Shown: positions 54,920-63,640 of the stretch, piece by piece | How positions within the stretch are numbered: the first letter of the stretch is position 1 | Layout of the letters: the number at the start of each line of letters is the position of its first letter | Assembly (NCBI RefSeq): GCF_900101885.1 | Contig: NZ_FNAN01000004.1 | Location: forward strand, 248,001 to 312,000 | Direction of reading: 5' to 3' | DNA from: Dyadobacter soli | GTDB lineage: Bacteria > Bacteroidota > Bacteroidia > Cytophagales > Spirosomataceae | DNA: 64,000 nt | Position numbers and translations under genes: made by a program | The notes under the pieces: generated by a model | Databases searched by the model: none | Told to the model about the DNA's origin: nothing | The model's input: only the letters and a program-made list of their open reading frames with translations

Positions 54920-54936
54920 GAACGTAGACGTTCGCG
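54920..54936. repeat. Copy of the palindrome seen at 47327-47343
   Basis: GAACGTAGACGTTCGCG is identical to the reverse complement of 47327-47343 and contains GAACGT/ACGTTC. Two copies 7.6 kb apart flank the signalling island. Confidence 0.75.
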
Positions 54937-54955
54937 CTATTGCTTAAACCATAGT

Positions 54956-54982
54956 AAATCGCGTAGCGATGTAATATTGGTA
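54956..54982 (-). repeat. REP-like hairpin unit 1
   Basis: Read on the minus strand: TACCAATATTACATCGC then a hairpin ATCGC/GCGAT with a TAC loop and trailing TTT. It is the inverted counterpart of unit 4 at 55097-55126. Confidence 0.7.
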
Positions 54983-55008
54983 CGAAACCGAAAAGGTAGG
55001 ACGTTTTC

Positions 55009-55031
55009 AAAATCCCGTCAGGGATGTAACA
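55009..55031 (-). repeat. REP-like hairpin unit 2
   Basis: Read on the minus strand: TGTTACATCCC-TGAC-GGGATTTT. The stem is ATCCC/GGGAT. Same flanks as the other units. Confidence 0.7.
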
Positions 55032-55049
55032 GCAAAGCATTAGCGTGGT

Positions 55050-55072
55050 CGTTGCATGCCCAAGGGCATTTC
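55050..55072 (+). repeat. REP-like hairpin unit 3
   Basis: CGTTGCATGCC-CAAG-GGCATTTC forms an ATGCC/GGCAT stem with flanks shared with units 1, 2 and 4. Confidence 0.7.
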
Positions 55073-55096
55073 TGGACTTGTCAGCAACCATTTTCC

Positions 55097-55126
55097 TACC
55101 AATGTTGCATGCCTAGCGGCATTTTA
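55097..55126 (+). repeat. REP-like hairpin unit 4
   Basis: TACCAATGTTGCATGCC-then TAGC-GGCATTTT. The stem is ATGCC/GGCAT. The TACCAAT leader is shared with unit 1 in opposite orientation. Confidence 0.7.
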
Positions 55127-55170
55127 CTTCGAACGATTCTATCATCCAAAATTCACCCCTATTCAAAACT

Positions 55171-55274
55171 CATTCACACATTCACTCATTCACTCATTCA
55201 CTCATTCACACATTCACTCATTCAACCATTCACACATTCACACATTCAACCATTCACACATTCACACATTCAAC
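55171..55274. repeat. Tandem octamer array (CATTCANN), right arm
   Basis: Thirteen gapless eight-base units CATTCA(CA/CT/AC) run up to 12 bases before the stop codon of the TonB receptor gene. The reverse complement is a register-shifted TGAATG-type octamer, the inverse of the array at 54821-54907. Confidence 0.95.
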
Positions 55275-55285
55275 CATCCGCCTCA

Positions 55286-57496
55286 TTAAATCTTGATCCC
55301 GAACGAAACGCCCAGGCTCCTTCCATCTGAGCTCCACACGCCCGCGCCGGGATACATGGTAGGTCGTTTGGTGAAGTATTGCTTGTCGGTAATGTTGTTC
55401 ACGCCGAAACGCAATTTGTAATGCTGCCCCAGGTAAAGCGTGGCATTCACATCGAGCAGGCCGTAACCCGGCACTTTACCGACGGTACCGTTCGCCGAAG
55501 GTTCCACGGTGTTCAGCGGGTTGGCGAAGTTGGAGCTCACATAGCTGTACTGAGCAGTTACCGAGAGTTTTTTGTATTGAAATTGAATGCCATTTCTTGA
55601 AATCCACGTCGGAACACCCTCTACCCGGTTGCCGGCTACGCTTTTGTTCTCGCCATTCGATACCGCCGTTCCGCGAACGTATTTCGCATCGAAATAGGAC
55701 GTCGAGGTAAAAAATGAGAGTTCGGTCTGAGGCTCGCCGCCATTATATTGCTTGAATGCCGTGTATTCGAGATATGCTTCCACGCCGCGGGTTTTGCTGT
55801 CGCCGGTGGTGGTGCGGTACAGGTATGCGGTGCCGTTTTCGTCCTTCATCGACACTGTGCCCATCCGGTGGTTGATCATCACCTGGAACAGCCCGATGTC
55901 GTATTTGAGCACATCGCGGATGTTACCGCTGATGCCCGCTTCGAGATTGTAGCCGTTCGCGTCTTTCAGGTTTTTGTCCACTCTTTCTAGTACCGACCCG
56001 GGGATAATGTCCTTGAACACCACCGGACGATAAGCTTGCGAGAAGCCTGCATAAGCACGGCTGTTTTCACCGATCTTATATTGTGAGCTGATCCCGAAGA
56101 GGGGGAAGCTGTGTTTGATCATATTCGGCAGGTTCTGCGGATCGTAGTAGGTGATCTTGCCGGTCATGTCGGTACCGCCTTTCTCAATGCGCACGCCAGG
56201 CGAGAAGCTGAGGCGCGGGGTGACGAAAATGAGGTTTTCCACGAACACGGCAATGTTATCGGTGGTCATGTACATGTCACGGCCAAACTGCGGGTCGGTC
56301 AAAGCGAGATCGAAGTCGCTGCCGGTGGTGCCTTTGCCGAGCTGGCGGCGGCGGAGCTTGTTGTGCATGTATTGAATGCCGCCCGAAACCACGTTACGGA
56401 AACCCAGGAAATCATACTGGTGCACGAGGCGCAGCTCCGAAGTGAAGCTTTTGAAATTATCGATATCCACCTGGCGGGCGCGGTAGGCATTGGTCACGCG
56501 GCTGATCGTGTCGGGCACATTCGCGAACGCGTCGAACATCACGCTGTTGCGCGCGCCGTACACGCCGGAGGTCGTGAGTTTCACCTGGGTATTCGGATTG
56601 ACTTTCCAGTCCATCACGATCGACGGCACGTAAATGTCGGGATTGAAATAGTTACGCGAGCGGGTCGATTGGCGCGGGTCTTCTTTGAACATCGCGTCCG
56701 TGAGCGGCCCCGGAATTTGATATACATATTCCGAACGCCCCAGCTCCGCCTTAATGCGGAACGCTTTGCTGAATTCGTACATCAAACTCACATACTGCGA
56801 CTCCGCATCGGATTTCGCATTCTTGCGGTAGCCGTTCGAGTGCCGCTTCTGGTAATAGGCCGAGTAGGTGAGCTTACCCACCTTGCCGCCAATGGCATTA
56901 TAGGAACTGAAAAGCCCGAAGGAACCAGCAGAATTGATAGTTTCGAATGTAAATGCCTTCGTCGTATCCGGGCTTTTGGTGACATAGTTGATCATCCCCC
57001 CGAACTGCGCACCATACTGCAATGAGGACGTTCCGCGTACCAGTTCCACGCGCTGGATGGATTCCATGGCGGGGCTGTAATGACTGGCCGGGTAGCCGTA
57101 CATATCGGAGTTGGTGATGATGCCGTTTTGCCGGATGTTGTATTCCCACGAGCGGTGCGGGTCGAGGCCACGGGTGGAAATGTTGATCTGGTTGCCGCTG
57201 CCGTCCATATCGTAGACAAATACGCCTGGGATTTTGGCGAAGATCTGGCGGCCGGTTTTCTCTGCGATATTGCCGTTCACGCCGTCGATCTGGATCACCT
57301 CGCTCTTTTTACCGGCGGTAATGTAGGTATTGTGAACGTCGGGAAGGCGTTCGGTGTGGATAATGTTCTTGCGCTCGCCTACGGTGACTTCGTTAAGGTC
57401 TAAAACTTTATCGTAATCCTTCTTTTTCTCGGTTTGTGCGTAAGCAGTTTGGAGAAGTGTGCAGAGAATGAGGGTGATTGTGTGGTGTTGTTTCAT
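55286..57496 (-). CDS. TonB-dependent receptor, FecA-like
   Basis: A 736-residue protein with a signal peptide (MKQHHTITLILCTLLQTAYA). The plug domain starts near residue 50 (GKKSEVIQIDGVNGNIAEKT, PGVFVYDMDGSGNQINISTR). The HRSWEYNIRQNGIITNSDMY segment and VELVRGTSSLQYGAQFGGMI are typical of siderophore or ferric citrate receptors. A 22-strand barrel follows, ending SLGVSFGIKI. It has no carboxypeptidase-like N-terminal domain and no FecR-type signalling domain. It lies 49 bases downstream of the DUF3179 gene. Substrate is inferred (ferric chelate) and not proved. Confidence 0.88.
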   Translation of the reverse strand: MKQHHTITLILCTLLQTAYAQTEKKKDYDKVLDLNEVTVGERKNIIHTERLPDVHNTYITAGKKSEVIQIDGVNGNIAEKTGRQIFAKIPGVFVYDMDGSGNQINISTRGLDPHRSWEYNIRQNGIITNSDMYGYPASHYSPAMESIQRVELVRGTSSLQYGAQFGGMINYVTKSPDTTKAFTFETINSAGSFGLFSSYNAIGGKVGKLTYSAYYQKRHSNGYRKNAKSDAESQYVSLMYEFSKAFRIKAELGRSEYVYQIPGPLTDAMFKEDPRQSTRSRNYFNPDIYVPSIVMDWKVNPNTQVKLTTSGVYGARNSVMFDAFANVPDTISRVTNAYRARQVDIDNFKSFTSELRLVHQYDFLGFRNVVSGGIQYMHNKLRRRQLGKGTTGSDFDLALTDPQFGRDMYMTTDNIAVFVENLIFVTPRLSFSPGVRIEKGGTDMTGKITYYDPQNLPNMIKHSFPLFGISSQYKIGENSRAYAGFSQAYRPVVFKDIIPGSVLERVDKNLKDANGYNLEAGISGNIRDVLKYDIGLFQVMINHRMGTVSMKDENGTAYLYRTTTGDSKTRGVEAYLEYTAFKQYNGGEPQTELSFFTSTSYFDAKYVRGTAVSNGENKSVAGNRVEGVPTWISRNGIQFQYKKLSVTAQYSYVSSNFANPLNTVEPSANGTVGKVPGYGLLDVNATLYLGQHYKLRFGVNNITDKQYFTKRPTMYPGAGVWSSDGRSLGVSFGIKI

Positions 57497-57545
57497 TGGT
57501 GGTTGTACTTTGCTTATGCCACGAAGGCGCGAATGTTCACGAATT

Positions 57546-58688
57546 TTAGTATTGGTCGGTGCCGGGGTGGAAGGTGCGCCAGCTGTGCCAGAATTCCTGG
57601 TAGGCGTTGATGCGTTTCAAGTCGTTGCCGGTGCCGGTGAGGCGTTTGCCCAGGAGGTTATGGGTGCTGGTTTGGGTAAAAATAGTGTCGTTTCTGAATG
57701 TGAATGCTTCATTGATTCCTTTATCGAATGCGAAAAAGCTGTTGTGGTCGGCGCTGAGCACCAAGGCTACCGGCACAGTACCAACCTGGCTGTTGATAAT
57801 ATGCTCTTTTTTGAGCCGGTTCCAGTCGAATGCTTTGGCTGCGCCGCCGGCCTGGATGCCCACTACCCATGATTTGTCTTTCCAGGGTAATGTGTCGGTT
57901 TTCGTGAGTGCGGATTTGCCACGGCCCGATTCGTATCGGCTCATGGAGTCGTACGTGGCCCGGTATATCGGGTCGGGCTGCATTACCTTGCTGTCGGGAT
58001 GTAATTTCAGCCATTGGCTCAATGAAGTCTGCGTGCTGGCGAGCTCCGGGAGCATTTTCCCTTTCAGCGGGCCGGCAATGGCCTCGCCGTTAACCTGCCG
58101 CCACCAGCTGCCCGTTTCACTGTCTTCGAACATCGCATTGAAATGGTCCATTCCCACCAACCGGAAGGTCTCCGGTTTGCCTTCGACGGTCGGTTCAAAA
58201 ACGCGGCCTGTGCGGCATACGGTGCAATACGTAACCATAATGGGCTTCCCGCCGAGCGAATCGCGCACCTGGTGGTGGTAACCGATATACTGGATCGGAT
58301 ACGCCTTCGCTTCGCCGTTCGCTTCCACGCCGATCACCAGGCGATCCATTTCGACCTTGTTGGAAGCCGCATTGTGCTGGATTACCTGCGAGGGCTGATA
58401 GAACATCGTATCCGCGGCCATTTCAAAGTTGGTAACATAAGTAATACCCACCGCCAGCAATACCAGTATACCGCCAAGCCATTTCATTTTACCCGAAAAA
58501 ACAGCAAACCCACCGGCAATGATCATCGCCCAGAACAAGATCCGCAGCGGCCAGCGCCAGGTATGCAGGAAATAGGCAGCATCGATGCTATTCATCTGCT
58601 GACTGCCCGGCATCGGCATAATGAAGTAAACCTTCGCTATTTCGTAAAGGATAACACCAATAACGCCAAGGTAAAAGAGCTTTTTCAT
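57546..58688 (-). CDS. DUF3179 domain-containing membrane protein
   Basis: A 380-residue protein. The N-terminal about 110 residues hold three to four hydrophobic segments. The DUF3179 domain covers about 115-340, with PIMVTYCTVCRTGRVFEPTV (two Cys), the SWWRQVNGEAIAGPLKG block and the PWKDKSWVVGI segment. The role of the family is unknown; the Cys pair suggests a metal or redox site. It precedes the FecA-like receptor, so the pair may share a metal-uptake or repair task. Confidence 0.85.
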   Translation of the reverse strand: MKKLFYLGVIGVILYEIAKVYFIMPMPGSQQMNSIDAAYFLHTWRWPLRILFWAMIIAGGFAVFSGKMKWLGGILVLLAVGITYVTNFEMAADTMFYQPSQVIQHNAASNKVEMDRLVIGVEANGEAKAYPIQYIGYHHQVRDSLGGKPIMVTYCTVCRTGRVFEPTVEGKPETFRLVGMDHFNAMFEDSETGSWWRQVNGEAIAGPLKGKMLPELASTQTSLSQWLKLHPDSKVMQPDPIYRATYDSMSRYESGRGKSALTKTDTLPWKDKSWVVGIQAGGAAKAFDWNRLKKEHIINSQVGTVPVALVLSADHNSFFAFDKGINEAFTFRNDTIFTQTSTHNLLGKRLTGTGNDLKRINAYQEFWHSWRTFHPGTDQY

Positions 58689-58695
58689 ATGAAAA

Positions 58696-58720
58696 GGTGC
58701 AGCGCACCAAAAGATTTGTA
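58696..58720. repeat. 25-base hairpin repeat, copy A
   Basis: A GGTGC/GCACC stem with a 3-base loop followed by the conserved tail AAAAGATTTGTA. Copy B at 58751-58775 differs at three positions, two of which are the paired stem bases 2 and 12 (G-C here, A-T in B). Confidence 0.8.
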
Positions 58721-58750
58721 GCTAAGATTGTGACATTACCGGGTCATAAT

Positions 58751-58775
58751 GATGCATCGCATCAAAAGATTTGTA
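58751..58775. repeat. 25-base hairpin repeat, copy B
   Basis: A GATGC/GCATC stem with a 3-base loop and the same AAAAGATTTGTA tail as copy A. The stem change is compensatory. Confidence 0.8.
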
Positions 58776-58782
58776 AAGAAAT

Positions 58783-58804
58783 GGGTTCGCCAAGCGGCGA
58801 ACCC
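58783..58804 (-). terminator. Likely terminator for the TonB-MFS transcript
   Basis: GGGTTCGCC/GGCGAACCC with an AAGC loop forms a 9-bp stem. On the minus strand it is followed by ATTTCTTT. It lies 44 bases after the MFS stop. Confidence 0.6.
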
Positions 58805-58847
58805 GTTTGCCTAATATATTAACCTATGATAATACGCAAAATTCTGC

Positions 58848-60065
58848 TCATTTACTTCTGAATGTGACGATTAATGCAATCAGAAAGGGTAATGAGAACA
58901 CGAGCAATGCATTCCCGAAACCTCCAAGCACCGCCACCAGCGAGCCAATGAAAAACACCGCCGTCGCGGTAAAGAACCGGCCGACGTTAAAACAAAAGCC
59001 AGTGGCCGTGCCGCGCACCGCAAACGGAAACAGCTCGGGTATGTAGCTCGACAATGCCCCCTGGCTGATCCCGAAACAGAATGCAAGCAGCGCCGTTTCG
59101 ATGTAAATAATGCTTGTAAATGTGCGGTTGGTGATAAACAGCACGCCGCACATCACCACGCAGGTAGCGAATGTGGCCATCAAGGTGTTTTTCTTGCCAA
59201 ACCGGTTCATTAAAATACCCGAAAACACGCCGCCGGTAATGCCGCCCATTCCGAGCAGGATCATCAGCAGGCCCCGCTCCTTCTGGCCGTCCTGCCCGCT
59301 CGCGAGCAGCGACTGCGCCCACGTAGGAAGCCAGGAGAATATGCCCCAGAGCCCGATCAGCACCGCACCAAAAATCAACGAGCCGCGGATCACATTAGGC
59401 CGGTTTTGAGCGTCAAAAATACTTCCATGACCGGCTTTGACTTCCCTGACGCCCTTCCACCGATCCGATTCCGGCAAAAGCAGGAAGATCAGCAATGCAG
59501 CCAGCACCGGAATAACGCCAATGCCAAATCCCGTGCGCCAGTTGGAAAAAAGCAGGTTCAAACTGCCTGTTGTGACAATGCCGATCGGAAAGCAGACCGC
59601 CAGCACGCCCAGGATTACGGCACGGCTGCGATCTTCCCAAATCTCCGAAATGTATACCGTGGTGATCAACAACACGCCGCCTACGCCCATTCCGGCGGTG
59701 AAACGGATCGCGAGCAATGAGTACCAATCGGGAACGATGGTGACGAGGCAGGTTGAAATGCCGTACAATGCCGTCACGAGCGTCAACGATTTTTTCCGGC
59801 CGATCCGGTCGCTTACCACGCCGAACAGCAGCCCGCCACACATCCAGCCGTAGAGGTAAACCGCATTTACATAAGCCCCTATTTCGCCGAGCTCCGCCTC
59901 GCTCACCGCCGCGCCTTTCAGCTCGGGAATGGCGACCGGCAGATACACCGACATTAGCGTCGATACCGTTCCGCTGAGCGCGTACGCTACGACGCATAGG
60001 CCGAACGCAAGCCATTTCTGGCTGACGCTGATCGGTTCTGCACGGGTGATTTCCAATGTTTCCAT
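58848..60065 (-). CDS. MFS transporter
   Basis: A 405-residue protein with about twelve membrane helices. The motif A loop (FGVVSDRIGRKKSLTLVTAL) and motif in helix 4-5 (RFTAGMGVGGVLLITTVYIS) are present, and the C-terminal half has the matching loop (FSGILMNRFGKKNTLMATFA). The style is of the aromatic acid/metabolite-proton symporters. Substrate is unknown. It begins six bases after the TonB receptor gene, so it is translated with it. Confidence 0.88.
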   Translation of the reverse strand: METLEITRAEPISVSQKWLAFGLCVVAYALSGTVSTLMSVYLPVAIPELKGAAVSEAELGEIGAYVNAVYLYGWMCGGLLFGVVSDRIGRKKSLTLVTALYGISTCLVTIVPDWYSLLAIRFTAGMGVGGVLLITTVYISEIWEDRSRAVILGVLAVCFPIGIVTTGSLNLLFSNWRTGFGIGVIPVLAALLIFLLLPESDRWKGVREVKAGHGSIFDAQNRPNVIRGSLIFGAVLIGLWGIFSWLPTWAQSLLASGQDGQKERGLLMILLGMGGITGGVFSGILMNRFGKKNTLMATFATCVVMCGVLFITNRTFTSIIYIETALLAFCFGISQGALSSYIPELFPFAVRGTATGFCFNVGRFFTATAVFFIGSLVAVLGGFGNALLVFSLPFLIALIVTFRSK

Positions 60066-60071
60066 AGCTGA

Positions 60072-62855
60072 TTAGCGGAATAGTTCGTCAAAGTTCAGAC
60101 TCACATAATACAGCCCGCCCACAGCCGGTGAGCCGTAAGCCTGCACGATGTATTTGTTGGTAATATTGGAACCGCCCAGTTTCACCACCGTTTTCAGGCT
60201 GGGAATGCGGTAGCTCACCTGCGCATCGAGCAAATTGTAGGCATTCACACGGCCAGGGCGCATTTCGGTGAATGTGCCGTACCAGTCGAAAGCCTCCTGC
60301 CAGTGCCACGCCACATTGAACCCGAGGCGGTCGGTGAGGCGTGCATTGCCGAACATCACATTGGTTTTCCATTTCGGGGTATTGAATGCGGGAATGTTGT
60401 TCGGATCGGCATCGCCCATGTTGAAATCGATCCAGGTCGCATTGGCTGATACTTTGTAGTTTTTAGGTAAAGAGTAGGTCAAACCGGCGCTTACACCCTG
60501 GATCGACACTTCGTCTTTGGCATTGGTATACAACTGATACAACTGCCGTCCGGCACCCAGCAGCTCCATGGCGGCCATCTGGTTCACGGAGCCGTCGGCG
60601 GCCAGGATGTTCGAAGGCGCAGCAGCTACCACGGTATTGATCATGAAATCCGTGTAATGGCTGTAATAGTAGTTAATATCAAAAAGCAATCTCTTCGCGA
60701 TCAGCCCTTTATAACCCACTTCATAGCTTTTAACCTTCTCCGATTTGATGTAAGGCACACTGGACTTCACGAGTTTGTCCTTGTTATTGGCCACGGCTTG
60801 CGGAAAGGGGACGCCATTTTGCACATCCGCGCCAAATGCCGCCGCAAATTGCGAGAACGACGCGATCGTTACCGAATTGGTATAGGCATTCATCCCTTCC
60901 GAATTGACGGGAGCGCCGCCGAGAATGATGATCGGGCCTACATTCAGCTTAATGTACTGATCGCCGATCGTCGGGTTGCGGAAACCTGTCTGGTAGGAAG
61001 CGCGGAAATGGTGGTTTTCGTTGGGTGAAAAAACAGCGGACGCGCGCGGTGTGAAACGACCATCGAAATTCTCATTTTTATCATAACGGCCCGACACCGT
61101 GAGTTTCAGCTTGTCTTTCCAGAACGATTTCGAAGCTTGTGCAAACACGCCATACTCTTCGTTCGTCAGGTTTTTGTCCTTATCGTCAAAAAGCGTCCCG
61201 CCGGTGTTGAGGAAATACTTCCGGTAGTTACCTCCCACCTGGAAATTGATCACTTTCAGCAGCGAACTGAAATCGTACATGCCTTCGATGTGGTTCAGGC
61301 TGCATTGGCTGAGAATGCCGGCGCCCGCCAGTCCGCGTGTTTTGATCAGCTGATCCTTGGCTGTATTGAATGCGTCCGAACCGGGCGCAATGCGGCCCTC
61401 GTCCGCGAATGCGCGTGCAGCCGTGTGGTTTTGCTGCGTCACACCACCCACCTCACCGGTATAAGCCGCCGCATACCTTGCAAACCACGTTGAATCGGCC
61501 TTGTTGGGCGCCACGGTGTTGCCGGCAAGGTCTTTCACCCAGGTACGGTTGATCTGCTGGCCCAATGCACGGGTGTTGTACGAATTGGTAGAATACTCGT
61601 GATTCGTATAAGCACGGACGTAAAAGTTGCTCCCGCGAAGTTCCAAACGGTGCTGTACGAATTTGAAATCATTGATCACAAACCGGTTCGAACCCGTGTA
61701 TTGGGCCGTACCCTGGTTGTAATTGCCCTGGTAAATGGCTTCCAGCTTGTCGGTAATGCGGTAATGCAGCGCGCCGCTCAGTTTCAGGCTGTAAACGCCG
61801 TAAGTAGCCAGGTCTTTTTCCTCGTAACCCGTGCGCGATACGCGGCCGATGTTCGGCAATGCCTGCGCCACCTCGTCGCCGTAGATGTTCAGCGCATTGC
61901 GGCCGGGATTGTTCGGGCCGCGGTTTTCCGGGTTGGTGTTCGGATCGATGTCCGTGTAATCATTGGCGTACCAGTCCGTGCCTTTCAGGTACGACGCATT
62001 GACTTTGAATGCAAGTTTGTTGTTGAAGGCTTTCGCATATCGGATCGCCAGGTCGTAGAGCGGTTTCGCGCCAAGGTCGGTACCATCGCCGATGTGGTTG
62101 ATGCCGAACTTGGTCTGGGCGCTCAGTCCCTGGTATTCAAAAGGATTTTTGGTGCGTGTATTAAGCATTCCGTTGAATGCAATCGGGCCGTACAATGCGG
62201 ATGCCGCGCCCGGGATCAGTTCAGCGCTCTCGACGTCGATATCATGCGGACCGAACAGGTTACCCATCGCAAAACCCAGGCCCGAAGGCTGGTTATCAAC
62301 GCCATCCACCAGTTGCAAAAAGCGGCTGTTACCCGTGGTATTGAACCCTCGGGTGTTGATTTGTTTGTAGGTTAAACTACTCGTCACCATATCGAGCGAT
62401 TTCAGGTTTACTAAACCATCATAAAAATTGGCCGAAGGCGTCTGCTGGATAGCCCGGGAATCCATTTTCTCGATGCTCACCGGTGACCGCAGGATATTTT
62501 CTTCCACGCGGGAAGCGGTAACCACCACCTGGTTGAGCTCCTCGATAGCCGGTACCAGATTGATCCGCAAGCTCTCCGAAGATGCCACTTCCTTTTCCTG
62601 CCGCGCATAGCCCATAAGTGAGATGAGCAGCGTCGCGGGGGTATTGGTTTTTAATTCAAAATAACCCTCAGCATTGGTAATGGTGCCGGTGTTCCTGCCT
62701 TTGACGGAAACCGAAACACCCGAAACAGGCTTTTGCGAGTCATTATCAAAGATATGCCCCGAAATTTTAGTCGCCTGCGCGACTGCATTCTGTGCCACGC
62801 CCGTCGCGAAACACAGGTTGATGATGAGGAAGAGGATGGGTAAAAGTTTTTTCAT
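60072..62855 (-). CDS. TonB-dependent receptor with carboxypeptidase-like N-terminal domain
   Basis: A 927-residue outer membrane receptor. After the signal peptide (MKKLLPILFLIINLCFATGV), residues about 30-110 form a CarboxypepD_reg-like domain (ISGHIFDNDSQKPVSGVSVS, GTITNAEGYFELKTNTPATL). The plug (about 115-240) and a barrel up to LYYVSLNFDELFR follow. There is no adjacent SusD gene, so it is not a glycan-utilisation pair. It is followed by the MFS gene with a 6-base gap and preceded by a CMD-family gene 34 bases away. Confidence 0.9.
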   Translation of the reverse strand: MKKLLPILFLIINLCFATGVAQNAVAQATKISGHIFDNDSQKPVSGVSVSVKGRNTGTITNAEGYFELKTNTPATLLISLMGYARQEKEVASSESLRINLVPAIEELNQVVVTASRVEENILRSPVSIEKMDSRAIQQTPSANFYDGLVNLKSLDMVTSSLTYKQINTRGFNTTGNSRFLQLVDGVDNQPSGLGFAMGNLFGPHDIDVESAELIPGAASALYGPIAFNGMLNTRTKNPFEYQGLSAQTKFGINHIGDGTDLGAKPLYDLAIRYAKAFNNKLAFKVNASYLKGTDWYANDYTDIDPNTNPENRGPNNPGRNALNIYGDEVAQALPNIGRVSRTGYEEKDLATYGVYSLKLSGALHYRITDKLEAIYQGNYNQGTAQYTGSNRFVINDFKFVQHRLELRGSNFYVRAYTNHEYSTNSYNTRALGQQINRTWVKDLAGNTVAPNKADSTWFARYAAAYTGEVGGVTQQNHTAARAFADEGRIAPGSDAFNTAKDQLIKTRGLAGAGILSQCSLNHIEGMYDFSSLLKVINFQVGGNYRKYFLNTGGTLFDDKDKNLTNEEYGVFAQASKSFWKDKLKLTVSGRYDKNENFDGRFTPRASAVFSPNENHHFRASYQTGFRNPTIGDQYIKLNVGPIIILGGAPVNSEGMNAYTNSVTIASFSQFAAAFGADVQNGVPFPQAVANNKDKLVKSSVPYIKSEKVKSYEVGYKGLIAKRLLFDINYYYSHYTDFMINTVVAAAPSNILAADGSVNQMAAMELLGAGRQLYQLYTNAKDEVSIQGVSAGLTYSLPKNYKVSANATWIDFNMGDADPNNIPAFNTPKWKTNVMFGNARLTDRLGFNVAWHWQEAFDWYGTFTEMRPGRVNAYNLLDAQVSYRIPSLKTVVKLGGSNITNKYIVQAYGSPAVGGLYYVSLNFDELFR

Positions 62856-62889
62856 AGGTTAGGTTAAAATAGAAGTTCGATCTATTAGG

Positions 62890-63465
62890 TCAGGAAGGTT
62901 GTGCTTGCTTTTTCAAATGGTCGTAGCCGTTAGGTAACCGGTTGTAACCGTATTGCACTAAACGTTGGCCGAGACCGGTGTAAAACTGGGGATCGGCAGG
63001 CGCCACAGTGGCCATGCCGTCGACATAGCGGTTATAGAGGCAAAAAAGCCCGGCGATCAGCACCGTGTCGTGGATTTCGGTATGCGTAGCGCCCTGTGCC
63101 TTTGCATTGGCTATCGATTCGGCGGTTACCGCTTTTCCGCCTTGCTGCACCTGTTTCGCGAGTTTCAGCAATGCTTTCATCTTGTCGCTCACCGGCGCGG
63201 CATCGATATCCTGCTTCATCACCTCGCAGGTTTCATTTTCACCTAGCAGCAAATCGGCCGCGGCTGTGTGCGCAGCGGTACAAAAACGGCACTCATTTTG
63301 ATGCGACACGATCGTCGCGATCAGCTCGCGCTCGGCAGGCGACAGCGAATTCTCGCCCCGCAAAATGAACTGCGTCAGCTGGCGTATAGGCTCGGCCGTT
63401 ACGCGGCTGTATTCCAGCAAACCGGTAATGCCGGGCAGATGCTCCGGTAAAGCGATATGTGGCAT
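62890..63465 (-). CDS. Carboxymuconolactone decarboxylase / AhpD-like protein
   Basis: A 191-residue helical protein with the AhpD-type active site CRFC-xxx-H (Cys59, Cys62, His66) within HQNECRFCTAAHTAAADLL. Such proteins act as peroxidase partners or decarboxylases. It likely starts the CMD-TonB-MFS unit. A second CMD-family gene lies upstream beyond a repeat region. Confidence 0.88.
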   Translation of the reverse strand: MPHIALPEHLPGITGLLEYSRVTAEPIRQLTQFILRGENSLSPAERELIATIVSHQNECRFCTAAHTAAADLLLGENETCEVMKQDIDAAPVSDKMKALLKLAKQVQQGGKAVTAESIANAKAQGATHTEIHDTVLIAGLFCLYNRYVDGMATVAPADPQFYTGLGQRLVQYGYNRLPNGYDHLKKQAQPS

Positions 63466-63503
63466 AGGAAGTTGTTCTGTAATGTGTAACGATAGGCGTT
63501 TTT

Positions 63504-63640
63504 GTCAGGAAATGGTCAGTAAGTTGTCATGTAGTTGTCAGGGATTGTCAGAGCAATGACTCCTAATAACAACCCTTGCCTACAAGTGACTAAACTTGAC
63601 TACAAATGACAAAACTTGACCATGAATGACCACTCTTGAC
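63504..63640. repeat. Helically phased GTCA / TGAC arrays
   Basis: GTCA occurs at 63504, 63515, 63526, 63537 and 63547 (spacing 11, 11, 11, 10). The inverse TGAC occurs at 63557 and then every 10 bases at 63587, 63597, 63607, 63617, 63627 and 63637. The right part also reads as 20-base tandem units (CTTGACTACAAATGAC-type) from 63575, the last running into the stop codon of the next gene. Confidence 0.85.

Larger units (their letters stand above)
54745..55285. other. Non-coding stretch with a symmetric repeat island
   Basis: This 541-base gap lies between the ECF sigma gene and the TonB receptor, both on the minus strand. No convincing gene is present: translated frames are only readings of octamer repeats. 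It holds, left to right, a TGAATGAN array, a GAACGT/ACGTTC palindrome, two REP-like hairpins in minus orientation, two in plus orientation, and a CATTCANN array. These are listed separately. Confidence 0.8.

Noticed and set aside
55171-55274. Possible CRISPR array
   Set aside because: Units are eight bases with no spacers and no cas genes are near. It is a tandem microsatellite-like array.
54804-55330. Several overlapping frames with Ser/Phe/Thr/His/Ile repeats
   Set aside because: They are translations of the octamer arrays in different frames. The eight-base period shifts the frame, giving periodic but meaningless peptides.
60072-62855. SusC-type glycan receptor of a polysaccharide utilisation locus
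   Set aside because: The receptor has the carboxypeptidase-like N-terminal domain, but there is no SusD partner or glycoside hydrolase nearby, so a glycan locus is not supported.
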